NCBI GenBank assembly: GCA_000827495.1
Contig: KN817636.1
Location: 35,642 to 99,641, forward strand
DNA length: 64,000 bases
Direction of reading: 5' to 3'
DNA from: Hypholoma sublateritium FD-334 SS-4
Lineage: Eukaryota; Basidiomycota; Agaricomycetes; Agaricales; Strophariaceae
A model generated the notes under the pieces. The model was not told the DNA's origin. It was given only the letters and a program-made list of their open reading frames with translations, and did not search any database. Positions 11,735 to 24,300 of the stretch are shown one piece after another. Each line of letters starts with the position of its first letter. The stretch's first letter is position 1. A program made the position numbers and the translations under genes.

Positions 11735-12959
11735 TGTGGACGATGGCAAGGGAGAGAAACGAAGAGCTTCATGAGCCGCCTGTGCAGCAGCTGCGCATGA
11801 GTGAAAGAGACAAGAAGCAAAATCAGACTGTAGGAGGTAAGTAGTCCGTTATGTAACCCCACTTCTCGGGAGGTTTAACTCCACCTGATGGCAGATGTCA
11901 AAATGTAGTCATCCTCGGAAAAGTTTAGAAGCCTTTTCGTGATGTCAGCATCCGTGTGTAGTTCGACGCAAAGCGTCCCGCATCCATATTTACTGACAAT
12001 TTGAGGTGGAAAAGACAGCAGAAATCCGTTGGGGGTCGACATTGGCAGAAACAAGACTGTTTGATTCAAGTTTGATTCAATCCCAGAGCGCCGAATCTGC
12101 CGCTGAACTCTGGAGATATATTTCGGGATGATCTGCAGGACCCGAGGTATCTGTGGCCGTGGAAAGCGTCCTGTGTGTTCGCGCTGCGCAGTGGGAACTT
12201 GGAATCCGATAGAGTCATAGAGTCATAGAAGACTTTTAATTAAGAGTCTAACGCCCGCCACAGAAGCCTTCGGGTACTGCTAACACAGCTGAGTGTGTTC
12301 TAGGCTTTCCACCAGTATAGATCGAGGATAATAAGCTGTGCGTTGCGAGCGGTCGTGAGAGGCGGTGATGGTGATAAATAGCCATGCGTTTTGCTATGTA
12401 AGGTTGATGTAAGGTCTTGCTAAGATCGTAAAAAAAGAGTCGGAACGTTCAATGACAGCACGTGACTAACATCGCAAAGTAACATCCAAATAAGGCCTCA
12501 TCTATCAGGATTTAGGTTGGCATTCTTCTACTTAAGGAAAAATGCGCGAGGCCATTTGAGTCCATTCTCACCGCCATTGTGAAGAGTGTGATCATATATA
12601 ATACTTTGTTTTGACGGAGACGCGAGAAACACAGAAGTTTCCATGGGTTGCCGATCGCGAATCATCGCATAAGTACATCTTTTTATTTGCCGGCGGCCCA
12701 GCGCAGATCCTCCTTTGGTTATTCGTGAGAAATCAGAGCAACGTCTAATTCGACAACAAGGATTCTGAAATATTTGCCTAGACCAAGCACTGGTTTATAT
12801 ACTTTCGCTTGGTCAGTGCATCCTAATTTTGAAGTGTTTTCCACACTGATTTTCTACAACGCTCTTGAAGTTGGCATGGCGGAGGGTAATAGCAGACAAC
12901 CGGATTTATCTCCCTCGTGGAGCCTACTTAAATTATTGGGCGGGACATCAGTGACTACC
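11735..12959. other. Intergenic DNA upstream of DUF6534 gene 1
   Basis: This is about 1.2 kb of moderate-GC DNA. A short frame at 11875-12069 on the minus strand (64 codons) has no recognisable domain. The region should carry the promoter of the DUF6534 gene, but no convincing TATA box was fixed. It ends at the abrupt rise in GC near 12960. Confidence 0.5.
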
Positions 12960-15653
12960 TGTGCTGTCGTGCAGGCGGGGAGCTCGGGCGTGCAGGCGGG
13001 GATTTCTCATGCAGCTCGGGGATCACGCACACGCTGAGAACAGCGCGCCAGTCACCGGGTGCCCGTGCCTGCGCGGCTGCCCCCAGCCCGCCTGCCGCCG
13101 AAATAGGAGCAGAGAACCAGCGCGAGTCGAGCCAAACCGCGCGTCGCGCCGCATCGCATCTATCGCATCATCGCATCGCATCGCACGCATGACCGGCGTG
13201 GAATGGAATGGAAGCAGGCGCGCCCGCCCCGCCCGCCCGCGGGCGCTGCTACCCCGTGGGCACGGCGCCGCGGGTGCAGAGGCTATTTAAAGAGGGTGCG
13301 CAGCAGCGGCGGCGGGCGCGCGGCGGGTTTTGGGCCGGTGCGGCTGGGCGTTTGCTTCCTGCGCGGTGGTCGCACGAAGGAGACGGAGGCGGGGCGGATG
13401 GCGTGCGCGCCGCTTATGTATAGACGCGACGTCATTAGACCTTTCTGGGCGGGGCCGCTCTGCGCGCGGCGTGCGGGCGGGACATGCCTGCGCCATTCTT
13501 GCGTCGCAGCTTCTGAGCCGTTGGCCGCAGTGTTCTCGGCCCGCCGCGCGCTGGCCGTGGACCAGGGTCTTATCGTCGCCCGGGGGCGCGCCACATGCGC
13601 GCTGTACGGCATGCATCAGACGGCCAGCGACGGGTGATCGCACGCATCTGCGGCGTCGCCATGCGCGTCCGTTATGGCACGAAATGCCCACGCGCGCGCG
13701 GTGGTGCGTGCGCGGCTGGTCCGGCGGGGCGCCTGCGAACAGCGAGCCGACACCGGAGGCAGATTTCCAAAGGGGATAATGTGCATCGGGCGTGCCTCGA
13801 GGCGGCCTGTGTACACAAGCACACACTGCGTGCGCCTCGCGGCCGTTGCCGATGACCCGGCGGGCGCTTTGCGCTCGCCCTGTTATCACAACTGTGGACT
13901 ATGTTGGCATCGATCTGGGTTTTAGCCGGAGGTATCGTGCAGAACGCGGCGCGGTACCCACGGGGTTTGTGCACGGTCGACTGCGGGGCTACATACAATG
14001 GGATCAAGAAGCTGCGTCGGCGGAAGGGTGCGGTGTTGCCCCGTGCTTTGGGATGGTCGGCCGCAAGCTTGGCAGAAATAGTACGTCCGCGAGGGCCTTT
14101 GTTCGGGGAGGCGGACGACCGCGGTTCCGCGACGCGCTGCTGGCAGGCTGGGAAAGATAAGCAAGAAGCGGCGCGCGTGCCCTCGGTCACCGCCCCTCTG
14201 CCGGGTGAATGATGAGAGGTGTTGGAAGGGTGCGCATCACCTCTGTCCACATGCACAAGACGGGAGATGAACAGCCTGACACACGTCCGGCTGTATTGCC
14301 TGTGTGCAAGCGCAGTACTCGGGAGGACAAGCGGCAGCGAGCGGAACGCGTCGGGCACGCGCCTGGCATGCGTCATTTAATTATGCGCCGAGCCAGAAGC
14401 CAGCGCGACCCGCCCTGAGCTGGCCCACGGAAGGTGGCGCAGGCGACGTACAGCACATCATGCGACCACGGGTGCAACGCCATCCGCCAGATTCAGCAGT
14501 CCCATTTCCCCAGAGCATAGAGACCGCCTGCGCACGGTCTGGCCCAGCCCACCGCGCCCGATCGCGAGTGGGGTGTTTATGCGAAGCCAAAGCAAGGGAA
14601 CGCCCGCGCGGGAGACGCACGATCGGCCACGCGGCGCGAAGCAGGATGGGCAATTTTAACGCGCGATGCTGTGCCCATGCCGCGACGTGGATGGCGCAGC
14701 AGACGCGAACTGGGCCCGACAGTATATCCTATCGCGAGCCGGGGCGCACACCAGCTGCGCGTGCCCCGCCACAGATACGCAGTAATGTGCCCGCCAGCTG
14801 CGTACGTACGAGCCTGCGCGCGGCCACCATCCGGTGGGGTGCGGTGGGCTGGATGGGTGCCAGAAGCGGCCTAGCGTTCAAATTACCGGCTGGCATCCCA
14901 CAGCTGCCCATCGAGCCCATCCTGATCGGGAGCGGGGCAGACACGAGGCGCGCCCATGGGACGCTGCGGGGTGGGTACTGTTGACGGGTTGGCCCAAGTC
15001 TATGTATACTATTATGTTGAGTTCGTCGATTGATGGGGTCCTCGCTATGCGATTTACTTACATACGTGTCGTAAAAGTGTACTTAGATTTGCGTCATTCC
15101 CTGCAATTTAGGTATGTCTGCATATCTGGTTTTGTAGGTTTTATTTCGCTGTTCTTAAGTCCTCTGAATATTCTAATGCAGTACACGAGGAGATGGCGGC
15201 GTGGACGGCGATATATAGAAATCAACGCTGGACGAAGGAGTACAATCATGACCGACGTCACAAACTAGGACTTACCGAGTTATCCTGGGGTTAGCATGTA
15301 TCGCGTACTCGTGCCTCCGCACGCCATCTCATTCGCCGGAGACATTTCTGTGACCGCGTGTAGACCCCACAACCGCTGACGGCAACGAGGCGCGCCGGCG
15401 CGTGCTGTGTATCCCGCGGCGTCGCATCGTGGCGTGTTGTGTCGCGAACTCAGGCCTGGCCTGCGGTGCGCGACTCGCGGATGTCGCACCGGGCCCGCGT
15501 ACACGCCATCGACCACCGCCTCCCATCGCCCGATCATGCGCGAGATAGGCGCGCGCACTGCGCACACGCCTCGCTTCTCCCACCGCGAGGCGGGCCACTT
15601 ATCAGCGGTGGGAGATCAGGAAGGGGGCGAGGGGCCGCGCCGGATGAGGAAAG

Positions 15654-15690
15654 ATTCCCACTTTGGGTGGGCACGCGGCGGGGGCGTGGG
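15654..15690 (+). repeat. GC-island interspersed repeat, copy 1
   Basis: The core is TTCCCACTTTGGG followed by a GGCACGCGGCGGGGGCGTG-like run. Related copies lie at 17023-17060, 17761-17795 and 18060-18097. Each is preceded by variants of 'atcaggaag' and, further upstream in the later copies, by 'cacgcggactctatctatt'. The following sequence 'gtgcgcgatagggat' to 'gggcgcgccg' also recurs near 16330. Confidence 0.6.
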
Positions 15691-17022
15691 CCGGCTGCTG
15701 TGCGCGATAGGGATAGGGGCTTCACTTCGCGGGCGCGCCGCGTTGCACCGGCGCAGACGCGGGGCCCGAGGACACGGCGCGGCGCGGTGCAGGGACGCAG
15801 TACGCCTGGGTGTGCGGGAATTTTTGGGCAGCAGCGCGGACGACGAGGGACGCACGCACCGCCCCACCCATACGTCAATCGCTCTCGATATAGGCGCGCT
15901 TCGATATAGGCGCTCGTGCATGTGCGCGTTCGGGGGCCCACGTCCTGTGGTGCGGCTCGTCCGCGGAAGCATGCGCGAGCTGGCGCGTCTGGATGGATTT
16001 ATCTGTGTGGGCACGGGTGTGCGTTCGATGTGCATTCGCGCCGCTGTCAACGGATAGCGGGCACGGGCACGGGCGCTTACGCGATACGCCCGCGCACATC
16101 CCCCACTGTTCGCTCCCCGGCGATCCCGTGCCCCAGTACTCCACCACCCGTCCGACTCACCTCTTTCACTGGCCCCACGCGCCAATGCCCACGCGGACTA
16201 TGTGTATTTTCGGCATACGACTGGGATGGCGGAAACGGCGCTCGGATGAGAGAATATCAGCGCTTTCAAGGAGGGGATGGGTGGGAGTAGGACACACGGT
16301 GGAAGCGTGGAGCTGCGGGCGCAGGATGTGCGCGATAGGGACTTCGCTTCTCGGGCGCGCCGTGTTGGATGTCCAGGAATACGGCGCGGCGCGGTGAAGG
16401 GTAAACCGGACATGCATCATGGCGGAGCGGGTAGGGTTCTGGTGGCGAATGAAATAGATGCTTTGGACGTTCAAGAAGAGGGTAGCTTGAAGCGCGGCGC
16501 GTCCGCGGCGGCTACGAATAGCACGGTTCGATCGCGCGACATACGCACGCGTTCGAGCGCAGGCCGCCGGAGTGCTGTGCAGACGGGCACCGAACACCGC
16601 CCAGCATGTGCCCATGGTGCATGACCATCGATCGGGCTTGATATAGGCGCGCGGGTCCGTGCCGTCGGTGGCCAGTGGCCGAGCTGTCCACTGTGGCGTG
16701 GCCTGCGCGCGAGCCGCTGCGCTGGGCTCGCCGTTCTGCTGGGTTGTGAGACCGGATTCCGAGCGGGGGCGCGAGGCCCTCGCGCAGCTGCCGGGGTGAG
16801 CATCCGCTTATGCTCTCCCGCAGGCTGTCTGCGCGTCGTTCACCCGCGCCGCTCGATGCCCAGCGCCGCCGAGTCCCTTTCCACCCGTCCCATTTCCTCC
16901 GCCCTAGCGCACCTTCGCCTGGCTCTACTTTATCCCAGGCACGGCGCGCAGTGCCCACGCGGACTCTATCTATTCTCATCACGCAATCGGGAAGAAGGGT
17001 AGGCGGTTCGTGCTGGATATGG

Positions 17023-17060
17023 CGAATTCCCACTTTGGGGTGGCATGCGGCGGGGGCGTG
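17023..17060 (+). repeat. GC-island interspersed repeat, copy 2
   Basis: TTCCCACTTTGGG followed by TGGCATGCGGCGGGGGCGTGG. It is preceded by a CACGCGGACTCTATCTATTC block at about 16957. Confidence 0.6.
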
Positions 17061-17224
17061 GTGCAGGGTGGGGTGCGTCGGAGCGCGGAGGCAAGGGCGT
17101 GCGGCGCGACGCGATCTAGGAGTCGGATGAGCGGGTGGGACTGCAGGACTCTGCGGGCGGCGAAAGGGCGAACGCGCTGTTTCACGTCGTACGCATACGC
17201 GGTGGGTACGTTCGCGCACGCTCG

Positions 17225-17510
17225 ATATGGCAACATACAGTTAGCAATTTATTTCCCCGCCTTTTCCCGTTTTTTCAAGGTGAGGGAAAACAGGAAGGGT
17301 TCTCCCCAACATGTAATTAAAACCGCCATATCGTTTGTAAACACTATCTTTTTCAAGCCCGGGATCCAGCTCTTTAGGATTCTCTCTAAAATCCAATCAA
17401 ACCTGCTATATTGTTTGTATCTTAAGCCTTTAAAATGTCTCTTTCCCGCCCTTTTCTCGCTTTCTACGCTTGGCCGAGAAAAATATTATTGTCACGATAC
17501 TAATGACCTG
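17225..17510. other. AT-rich interlude in the GC island
   Basis: This is a sharply bounded stretch of AT-rich sequence. It contains a diverged internal duplication: 'ccgccatatcgtttgtaaac' around 17320 against 'cctgctatattgtttgtatc' around 17400, with related pyrimidine/GAAAA tracts on both sides. It could be an inserted AT-rich element; no terminal repeats were defined. Confidence 0.4.
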
Positions 17511-17760
17511 CGCGCGCCTTGCCGTGCGGTGAATGGACGGTGGCATCCCTCTTCCTCGCACACGGCAGCGCACCAAGGGCGTACCTGATTATCTCAGTGT
17601 GGGTCCTGGTGGGAGGCCAACGCCGCCTCCGTCAGCGTGCCCAGGCGCGCGTGCGGCATATGGCCAGCCCATCGGGTGCGCCACACCGCGCGGCGCCTCC
17701 TCCGAACCCGAACCACCCACCTTCCTTGCGCGTCCCATCCCTTCTTTCGTCCCCGGCTCG

Positions 17761-17795
17761 CCTCCGCTTTGGGACGGCATGCGGCGGGGGCATGG
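17761..17795 (+). repeat. GC-island interspersed repeat, copy 3 (diverged)
   Basis: CTCCGCTTTGGGACGGCATGCGGCGGGGGCATGG, split here as CTCCGCTTTGGG plus the shared GCATGCGGCGGGGGC core. It follows a 'tcccatcccttctttcgt' tract that also recurs near 17905. Confidence 0.55.
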
Positions 17796-18059
17796 GCTCG
17801 TGGGCTACGCACTCCTTCGCGCCGCCGCCGCCGCCCAGCGTGCCCGGGCGCTTGTGCGGCGCACCGTCCGCGCGCACGTCGTCCTCGCACACCTTCCCTG
17901 CGCGGTCCATCCCTTCTTCATCCCCGGCTCGCCTGTCTCTATCCCTGGCGCCCAGCCGCGAGGCGCGCCCGTGCACCGTGCCCACGCGGACTCTATCTAT
18001 TCCCGGCGTGCGATGTCTATTCGCAGCGCGCGATCAGGAAGCACGCGCCGGATTAGGCA

Positions 18060-18097
18060 TATTCCCGCTTTGGGAGGGCACGCGGCGGGGGCGTGCG
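18060..18097 (+). repeat. GC-island interspersed repeat, copy 4
   Basis: TTCCCGCTTTGGG followed by AGGGCACGCGGCGGGGGCGTG. It is preceded by a CACGCGGACTCTATCTATTC block at about 17984 and an 'atcaggaag' motif. Confidence 0.6.
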
Positions 18098-19129
18098 CGG
18101 CTATGCGCGGATAGGGGCTTGTCGCCCGCCTTCCAACCCGCCTTGTAAGCTGTGCTTTCGTCAGAGGGGGCCATGTACAGCTCACGGGGCGGGGTGCGCT
18201 GCGCGGACGGACTACGACGACGAGCTGCTTAGGGAGGGAGGGAGCGAGTGGGCGGGCGGGAGAGTCCGCGGAACACGGGCGCGAGCCGCCGCCGATGTCT
18301 GAGAGTGGGGTGGGAGTGAGACATTCGGTGTCCACTGCGCGCGCGGCCCTGGCCGCCCGCCGCGGCCAGGCGGGCCAGGTGCTCCTGGGGTCCTGCCCTG
18401 CGCGGTTATGTATAGATTGAGATGCAGCCGGCAGACGAGCCGCGCCGCCAATGTGCCTCGTCGCGTCTCGTCTCGTTGCGTTGCGTTTCGGCTGGCGGCG
18501 TGGGGGCGTGGGGTGGCGTGGGTGGCGGTGTGCGGCGTGGAGTGGCGTGTGCGCGTGCGAGGGCGATAACGTGCGAGGCTGCGGCGCGGCGCGGCGATCG
18601 AGCTGAGGCGGGTGGGTGGGCGAGGCGCGGGGGTGAACCGCCCGTGCGCACGCACCGCGCACGCGCACTGCGCTACCTACAACGGCGCCCGCCTGCGCCG
18701 CGCACCGGGCGCGCGAGCGAGCGCGTGTGCCCGCCCGTCCAATTCGGGGACAGCGCTCGCGCGTTATAAATACCCCCGCCCAATGCCAATGTCCATCAGC
18801 TCAGTATCAGCACCGGCGACATCGACGCCGGCGCGGACACACACCGACAGCTCCGCGCGGGCGGCTCCGGGTCGGCGTGTGCGTTTGATGGGGCGGGACG
18901 CGTCCCGGTGTTGTGGCACCCGCCTGCTGCGCGATGCATAAGTTCCGCGCGGAGCAACGAGGCGCGGCGGGGCGAGGCGAGGCGAGGCGCGACCGGCTGC
19001 GCCGGGCGTCACGATGCCTGCGCCCGAATACGCGTCGCCCTCTCGTGGGCGCCTGCGCGCTGTCAGCTCGAAACGCGGCGCTGATGGCGCCTTGTTCTTT
19101 CCGCTCCTGCGCGGTGCTGTCGCGTCCCG

Positions 19130-19275
19130 CCTTGTTTCGCCTTGTTCTTGTCCTTGTCCTTGTCGTCGGGTGTCGTCGTGGGCTGGTGTGTCGTCGTGTG
19201 TCGATGTGTCGCCGTGTGTCGTCGCGTGTCGGCGTTGTGGACTGGTGTGTCGTCGTGTTTCGTCGTACTGCTGCC
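19130..19275. repeat. GTC/GTGTCGTC minisatellite-like tract
   Basis: Reiterated CTTGTC, GTCGTC and GTGTCGTCGTG-type words run for about 140 bases. They produce artefactual long Val/Cys/Arg frames. Confidence 0.6.
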
Positions 19276-19736
19276 ACACCCCCCGAAACGTGGGACCGGC
19301 GGTGGCGACGCCGATACACAGTCGTGAATCGTGGTAGACGACCGGGCGGGTGGACGCGGTGTGCATGCAATAGTGTGTGTGTGGGCGTGCGGAGTTCAGC
19401 GGTGAGGTGCGAGGTGTGCGTCCGCAGGCTGACGCCGATCGCGGGTGTGCTGGACCTGCATCCCCAGCCACGAAGCGCGATATGGGCCGCGAGCGCGTGC
19501 ATCACGCACGCATGCATGCATCCCTGACGGACGCGAAATAGGCGCCCAGGCGCGATTCGCGTGGAAGAGCCGTTTGTCGTCTGGCACGGCGAAACAGCGT
19601 CAGCGCCGACGCGCCTGGTTCTCATTTGTCTGCTGTCCGCGCCCGCGGGTGCGTGCTGCTCCGTTTCTTCCGTGTGCTATGCTTGGGCGCTTGTACTTGC
19701 CGTGGCAATGTATGTAGGGTGGGTGAGATGGGCTAG

Positions 19737-20095
19737 ATTGATCGACGCAACCAGCGCGCCGCGTGCGCTTGCTAGGTCGAAACCCGATGACGGCGACGGC
19801 GACGAGGCGCGCGCGTGAGCCTATGCGTGGTGGGTCGGGTGAGGCGCGGTGTGCGCGTTTCGGAGGGCTTGTGCTGTGCTGCCCTGTTCTTGTCGGCCGA
19901 GGGAGCGGGGAAGAGACGGGGTGTAGGTTGATGATTGATCGAGGCGACCGGCGTGCTGCGTGCGTGCTGCCAGTGGGGCGAAACACGACGACGGCGACGA
20001 TGACGACGACGATGACGGAGGAAGAGGCGCGAGCGTGATTCGACGCGATACGTGATGCGTAGTGGCTGGTGGGTGGGTCGGGTGAGGCGCGGTGG
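19737..20095 (+). repeat. Diverged tandem duplication in the GC island
   Basis: Two successive segments share the same word order: a TTGATCGA start, then 'cgaaac(c/a)cgatgacggcgacg', a GCGCGCGTGA junction and 'tgggtcgggtgaggcgcggtg'. Segment starts are near 19737 and 19930 and segment ends near 19850 and 20092. The second copy carries an expanded GAC/GACGAT run. Confidence 0.55.
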
Positions 20096-21396
20096 TGTGT
20101 ATGGCGAGCGAGGTGGGACGTACAGTGGGCGAGTTGAGACGTGCTGTGGGCGAGAGGTGCGAGGTGCGCCTAGCCCACGCGCAGCGGCTCGGCGACCGGC
20201 CTGATGCTGACCTGTTGGACCTACACACACAACCGTGAATGATTGCATGGTCTGGTCGTGATAGCACCGCGCGCGCGCCCATCACGCATGCATCATGCAT
20301 CACGGACGGATGCATGCCCCGACCGTGAAACAGGCGCCCGGCGGCTCGCCGTACAAGGTTGTCAGCGCGGTCCGGGGGTAGCACTCCCGGGGCGTCGTGC
20401 TGTCGCTGCGCACGGTGAAACCGGCGCTTGCGCCCTGGCCTTGTTCGCGAGGCGACCCCGCCGCGCTGCCCCGCGGAGGTGCGGGCGCAGCGATAGCATG
20501 AATAATATGGCGCCACAATCAGCGCGCGCCCCCGGGCGGACAGGCGGCGGGGACGAGCGGCCCAGCGTAATGCCCCGCCTTACATACACAGACGCACCAC
20601 GCGGCGCGCGAAGGATGGAAGGACGTCTATCAGCGCGGGCGTACCCCGCTCTCCCTGGCGGGTACATGCACCACCGAGCCGCTGAAAATAGCGCGCGTGG
20701 ATCCCCGTGGGGTGGCGTGTGCGGCGCGACGGCGGGCGGGGGCTCAGCTGCGCGGGCCGGGGGCGCAGCCACGGCGGATACGCGAGCGCGGGCCCACGGT
20801 GGGTGGGGCGCCGCGTAACTGGGGTGCCGGCGCGGTGCGCGCGTATGCATCCGTGCCGCGCGGCGCGCCGTGATGGTCGCGCGCCACCCGACGCGCTGGC
20901 GGGTGGCGTGGGCGTGGCGCCGCGTCGCCGCGGGCGCGCGGGGGAAGGCGCAGCGCGGATGTGGCGGCGGGCGCGTGTGCTTTGTCAGGCGGGCGATCGG
21001 GACGGGGCCGCGCGGCGGGCACGCCAGGCACACGCGGCGGGGAGGCCAGGAGGCGGGAGCCGCGCCAGCTCGCGGGCTGGATGGGGCTCGCGCCTCGAGG
21101 CGGGACCCCGGGGGGCGCGGCTATTTCGGCCGCGTGCGCAGCGCGGCGCGGCGGGGGCGTGGCGGGGGCGAGGCGGCGTGCGATCAGCACGCGGGGCGAT
21201 AGCGCGGGTCAGGTGGCTCCGACGGGGATGGGCCGGTGCGCGGGGGCCCCGCCCGGCCCCCGGCGCGGGGCGCCCGGCGGCGCGCGGCTGGCTCGGTTCG
21301 CGGGGGCGTATTTTTGGTTGTTGTTGCGGCGCGGAAGTTTATGAAGGACGGCGCTGCTGCCTGGCTTGCAACCCCCCACACCACCACCACCCACCC

Positions 21397-24300
21397 ATGG
21401 ACGTCTCCCCCCGCCCGTCGCCCCCGCGCCCCGCTGCGTCCCCCGCCCCGCCCGCGCCCGCGCCGCCGCCGCCGTCCCCGCCCGCCCCGCACACCAACGC
21501 CCACCTCGCCGGCCTGCTCGCCGACGCATACCGCGAGGCCGAGGCCCTCCGCCGCGAGCTCGCCGCCGCCCGCCGCCGCGCGGACAAGACCGACCGCATC
21601 GCCCACATCCTCGCCGCCGCGGAGGGCGCCGCCCCGCCCCCCGCCGACGGCGCCCCCGCACCGACCAGCGCCGCCCCCGAGCAGCTCGCGCGCCTCGCGG
21701 CCGAGTACGAGGAGCGCCTCGCCGCCTGCGAGCGCCAGCGCGACGACGCCGACGCGCGGCGGCGCGACACGCTCGACGCCTTCCGCACGCTCGACGACTT
21801 CCTCGCCGCGCTCGACGCCGCCGCGCGCGACGCCCGCGCCGCGTACGCGCGCTCGCGCGCGGGCGAGGACCCGCCGCCGTTTGTGCTCCCGCCGCTCCCT
21901 GCGTGGCTCGCGGCGCACGTCGCCCCGGGCACGCCGCGCGGGAGCCCGAGCGGGCACGCGCGCACGCCGTCGGCGTCTGGGCCGCAGGGCCCCGGGCGCC
22001 TTGCCTTCCCGCTCCCGCCGCACCCCACGCCGCACGCGGGCACCCGCCGCGCGCGCACGCCGAGCATGGACGGGATGTACGGCGGGCCGCCGAGCAAGCG
22101 CCCGCGCAGTGCGTACTCTGAATCTGTGCGTACCCCCTGTGCTGCTGTGCCGCCTCATCCACTGACACTTCCTGTTCCGCCTCGTCTGCCTGGTCTCCTG
22201 CTACGTACGTACGTCCCCTTGTCTGTCCACGTGCCCAGGCTGACGCCCGCGCAGAGTACCTCCCCGCCCTGCACGTCCCGCAGGACCGCGACTACCCCAC
22301 CCGCCCCCCGCGCCCCTCGTCCGCCGCGAACAGCCACGGCGGCGGCGGCGCCCCCACCGCCCTCGCCCCACCCAACGGCACGCACCCCCCTTCAGCGAAC
22401 CCGCGCATCATCGCGTACGGCGCCTCGTACGGCGCCTCCCCGCGCCCACACGCACCCGCGCACGCGCACCATGGACACACGCACTCCCATTCGCACTCGC
22501 ACAGCCATAGCCACAGCCGCGCGGGGAGCCGCTCGAGCGCGTCGTCGATGGACGTCGACGAGATGATCATCAAGGCGAGCACGGGCGACGAGGGCGCGGG
22601 CGGGCACCTCGCCCCGCCGAGCGGCGCCGCCAACGGGCGCTTCCTCGACGCGCGCAGGCGCGAGCGCGAGGGGGGGAGCCCCGCGGCGCATGTCAATGGC
22701 AATGGCGGCGGCGGGTACGCGCAGGCGCAGTACGGTGGTGGTGCGGTGCAGGGAGGGATGCGCGGGCCTGGGCTGGCGGGTGCGCCGCCGCCGCTTGTGT
22801 ACACGACGCATGTGTTCGCGCCGGTGGTGACCGGTGCGCCGACGAAGAAGACGAAGTTCCCCAATTCGCTCGGTATGCCCCTCCCTCCCCTCCCTGTCCC
22901 CTCATAAACCCACTAACGCCCCCCCCCTCTTCCTAGGAGTGACCCCCGCCGCATCGCTCGACACCCTCCCGCCGAGCGCCGCGCCCGCGGTGCCGTTCGC
23001 GGCCACCAACGGCGCCGGGCAGCGCATCTGCCGCCAGTGCGGGATGGTCGGGCGCTACAAGGACGGCAAGTGCGTCGAGAAGTGGGGCCCGGGGCCGATG
23101 GGCCCGGGGACGGTGTGTGATAGGTGAGCGTCGTCTGCTTGCTTTTGCTGGTGTTTTTGGGTCGTTGTGGTTGTCTGGGTGTTCGTAGGCCCGTTGTCTG
23201 GGGTTTCGTGCGCCTGTAGTGGTGCCTTCGGGGCGGCGCGCACGGCGGGGGGGCAGGAGTGCGCGACGCGGTGCAGGGGCGCGCGGGCGCCGTGCGTCTT
23301 GCGCTTTGGGCGCTGCGACGCACATGGAGCCGAGTTGCGTGCGTGCGTGCGGCGGCCGCGGGGCGGTGGCGGTGGCGCCGCCGCCGCATGCGGTCTGGCG
23401 CTCTTGTTCGGTGCATTCGTTTGTTCGTGCGCGCGTGCGTGCATTCGCTCCATCGTTCCTCCCTTCAGGCGTGCGTGCGGCGGACGCGGGCGGGCAAGCA
23501 GGCGGGCGGGCGCGAGCTGAGCCGGCGCGCTGTGCCATGTGGCGCGGGGGTCGGGTCGGGCTCAGGCCGCCATGCGATGCGACGCCATGGGGGGTGATGC
23601 GATGCGACGCGATGGATGCGACGCGATGGGGTGCGTTGTGATGCGGCGTCGGCGGACGGCGGACGGCGGTGCTCGGCCTGATCGGGCGAGGCGTTCGTTC
23701 GTTCGCGGCGGAGATACGCGTGGTGTGGTGCGGTGCGGCGGCGGGCACCCGCTCGCGCCCGAGTAGGCGGGGGCCGGCGATCAGCGGTCGTTATCGATGT
23801 CGATGGCGCTATCGATATCGATGGTGGGTGGTCTGGTGGCGGTGGGACGCGCGGCCCATTTCGGGCTAGGCGTACGCGAGGCGGGCGGGGCCCGTGTGAT
23901 GGGCGTGATGACGGGTCGGGTGGGGGTGATGGCGCTGATGGCGCGTATGTTGGGTGGGTGCGCGATGCTCGCGCCGCAGGGCGGCTTGCGGGCGGGCGGG
24001 TGGGTGACCCACAGGGGCGGGCCTGGCCATGGTGCGGCGCCCCTGTGCGTTCGCGCGTCCGTCCGGTCGGCTACACCGCTAATCATCGTCTGTCATCTCG
24101 GGACACACGGACACACGCTGACCACGCGTTCATCCTGCAGATGCCGCAAGAAGATGAAGCGCGTCGAGCGGCGCGGCACCATGGAGCTCGCGCACGCGCA
24201 GGCGCAGCAGCACCAGCCCACCAGCGCGTCCGTGTCCGCGCCGCCCTCGCGCGGGGCGCTCGCGCCCCTCTCGCACGCCGCGGACCGCGCGCTGCAGCGC

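Larger units (their letters stand above)
12960..21396. repeat. GC-rich repetitive island, left arm
   Basis: Composition changes sharply from AT-rich to extremely GC- and CpG-rich at about 12960. AT-richer interludes lie at about 14990-15290 and 17225-17510. All six frames are open over long stretches because stop codons are rare, so the many long Arg/Ala/Pro frames are not evidence of genes. Degenerate repeats dominate (see the separate entries). No recognisable protein, tRNA or rRNA was found. It may be a heterochromatic or regulatory repeat domain, or a large 5' intergenic region of the zinc-finger gene. Confidence 0.6.

Noticed and set aside
11735..11749. Upstream extension of DUF6534 gene 1
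   Set aside because: The codon at 11749 is TTG. The ATG at 11734 aligns with the start of the paralog at 45455.
13283..21190. Many long open frames on both strands of the GC island
   Set aside because: Frames overlap in all six readings and are low-complexity. No domain, start context or splice structure supports a gene.
21184..22168. Two minus-strand frames of over 300 codons opposite zinc-finger exon 1
   Set aside because: They mirror the GC-rich coding exon of the real gene. The plus strand has the start, introns and zinc finger.
23797..24140. Open extension of the last zinc-finger exon into the intron
   Set aside because: The donor at 23124 and the CTGCAG acceptor at 24140 restore the CDRC finger precisely; the upstream extension breaks it.
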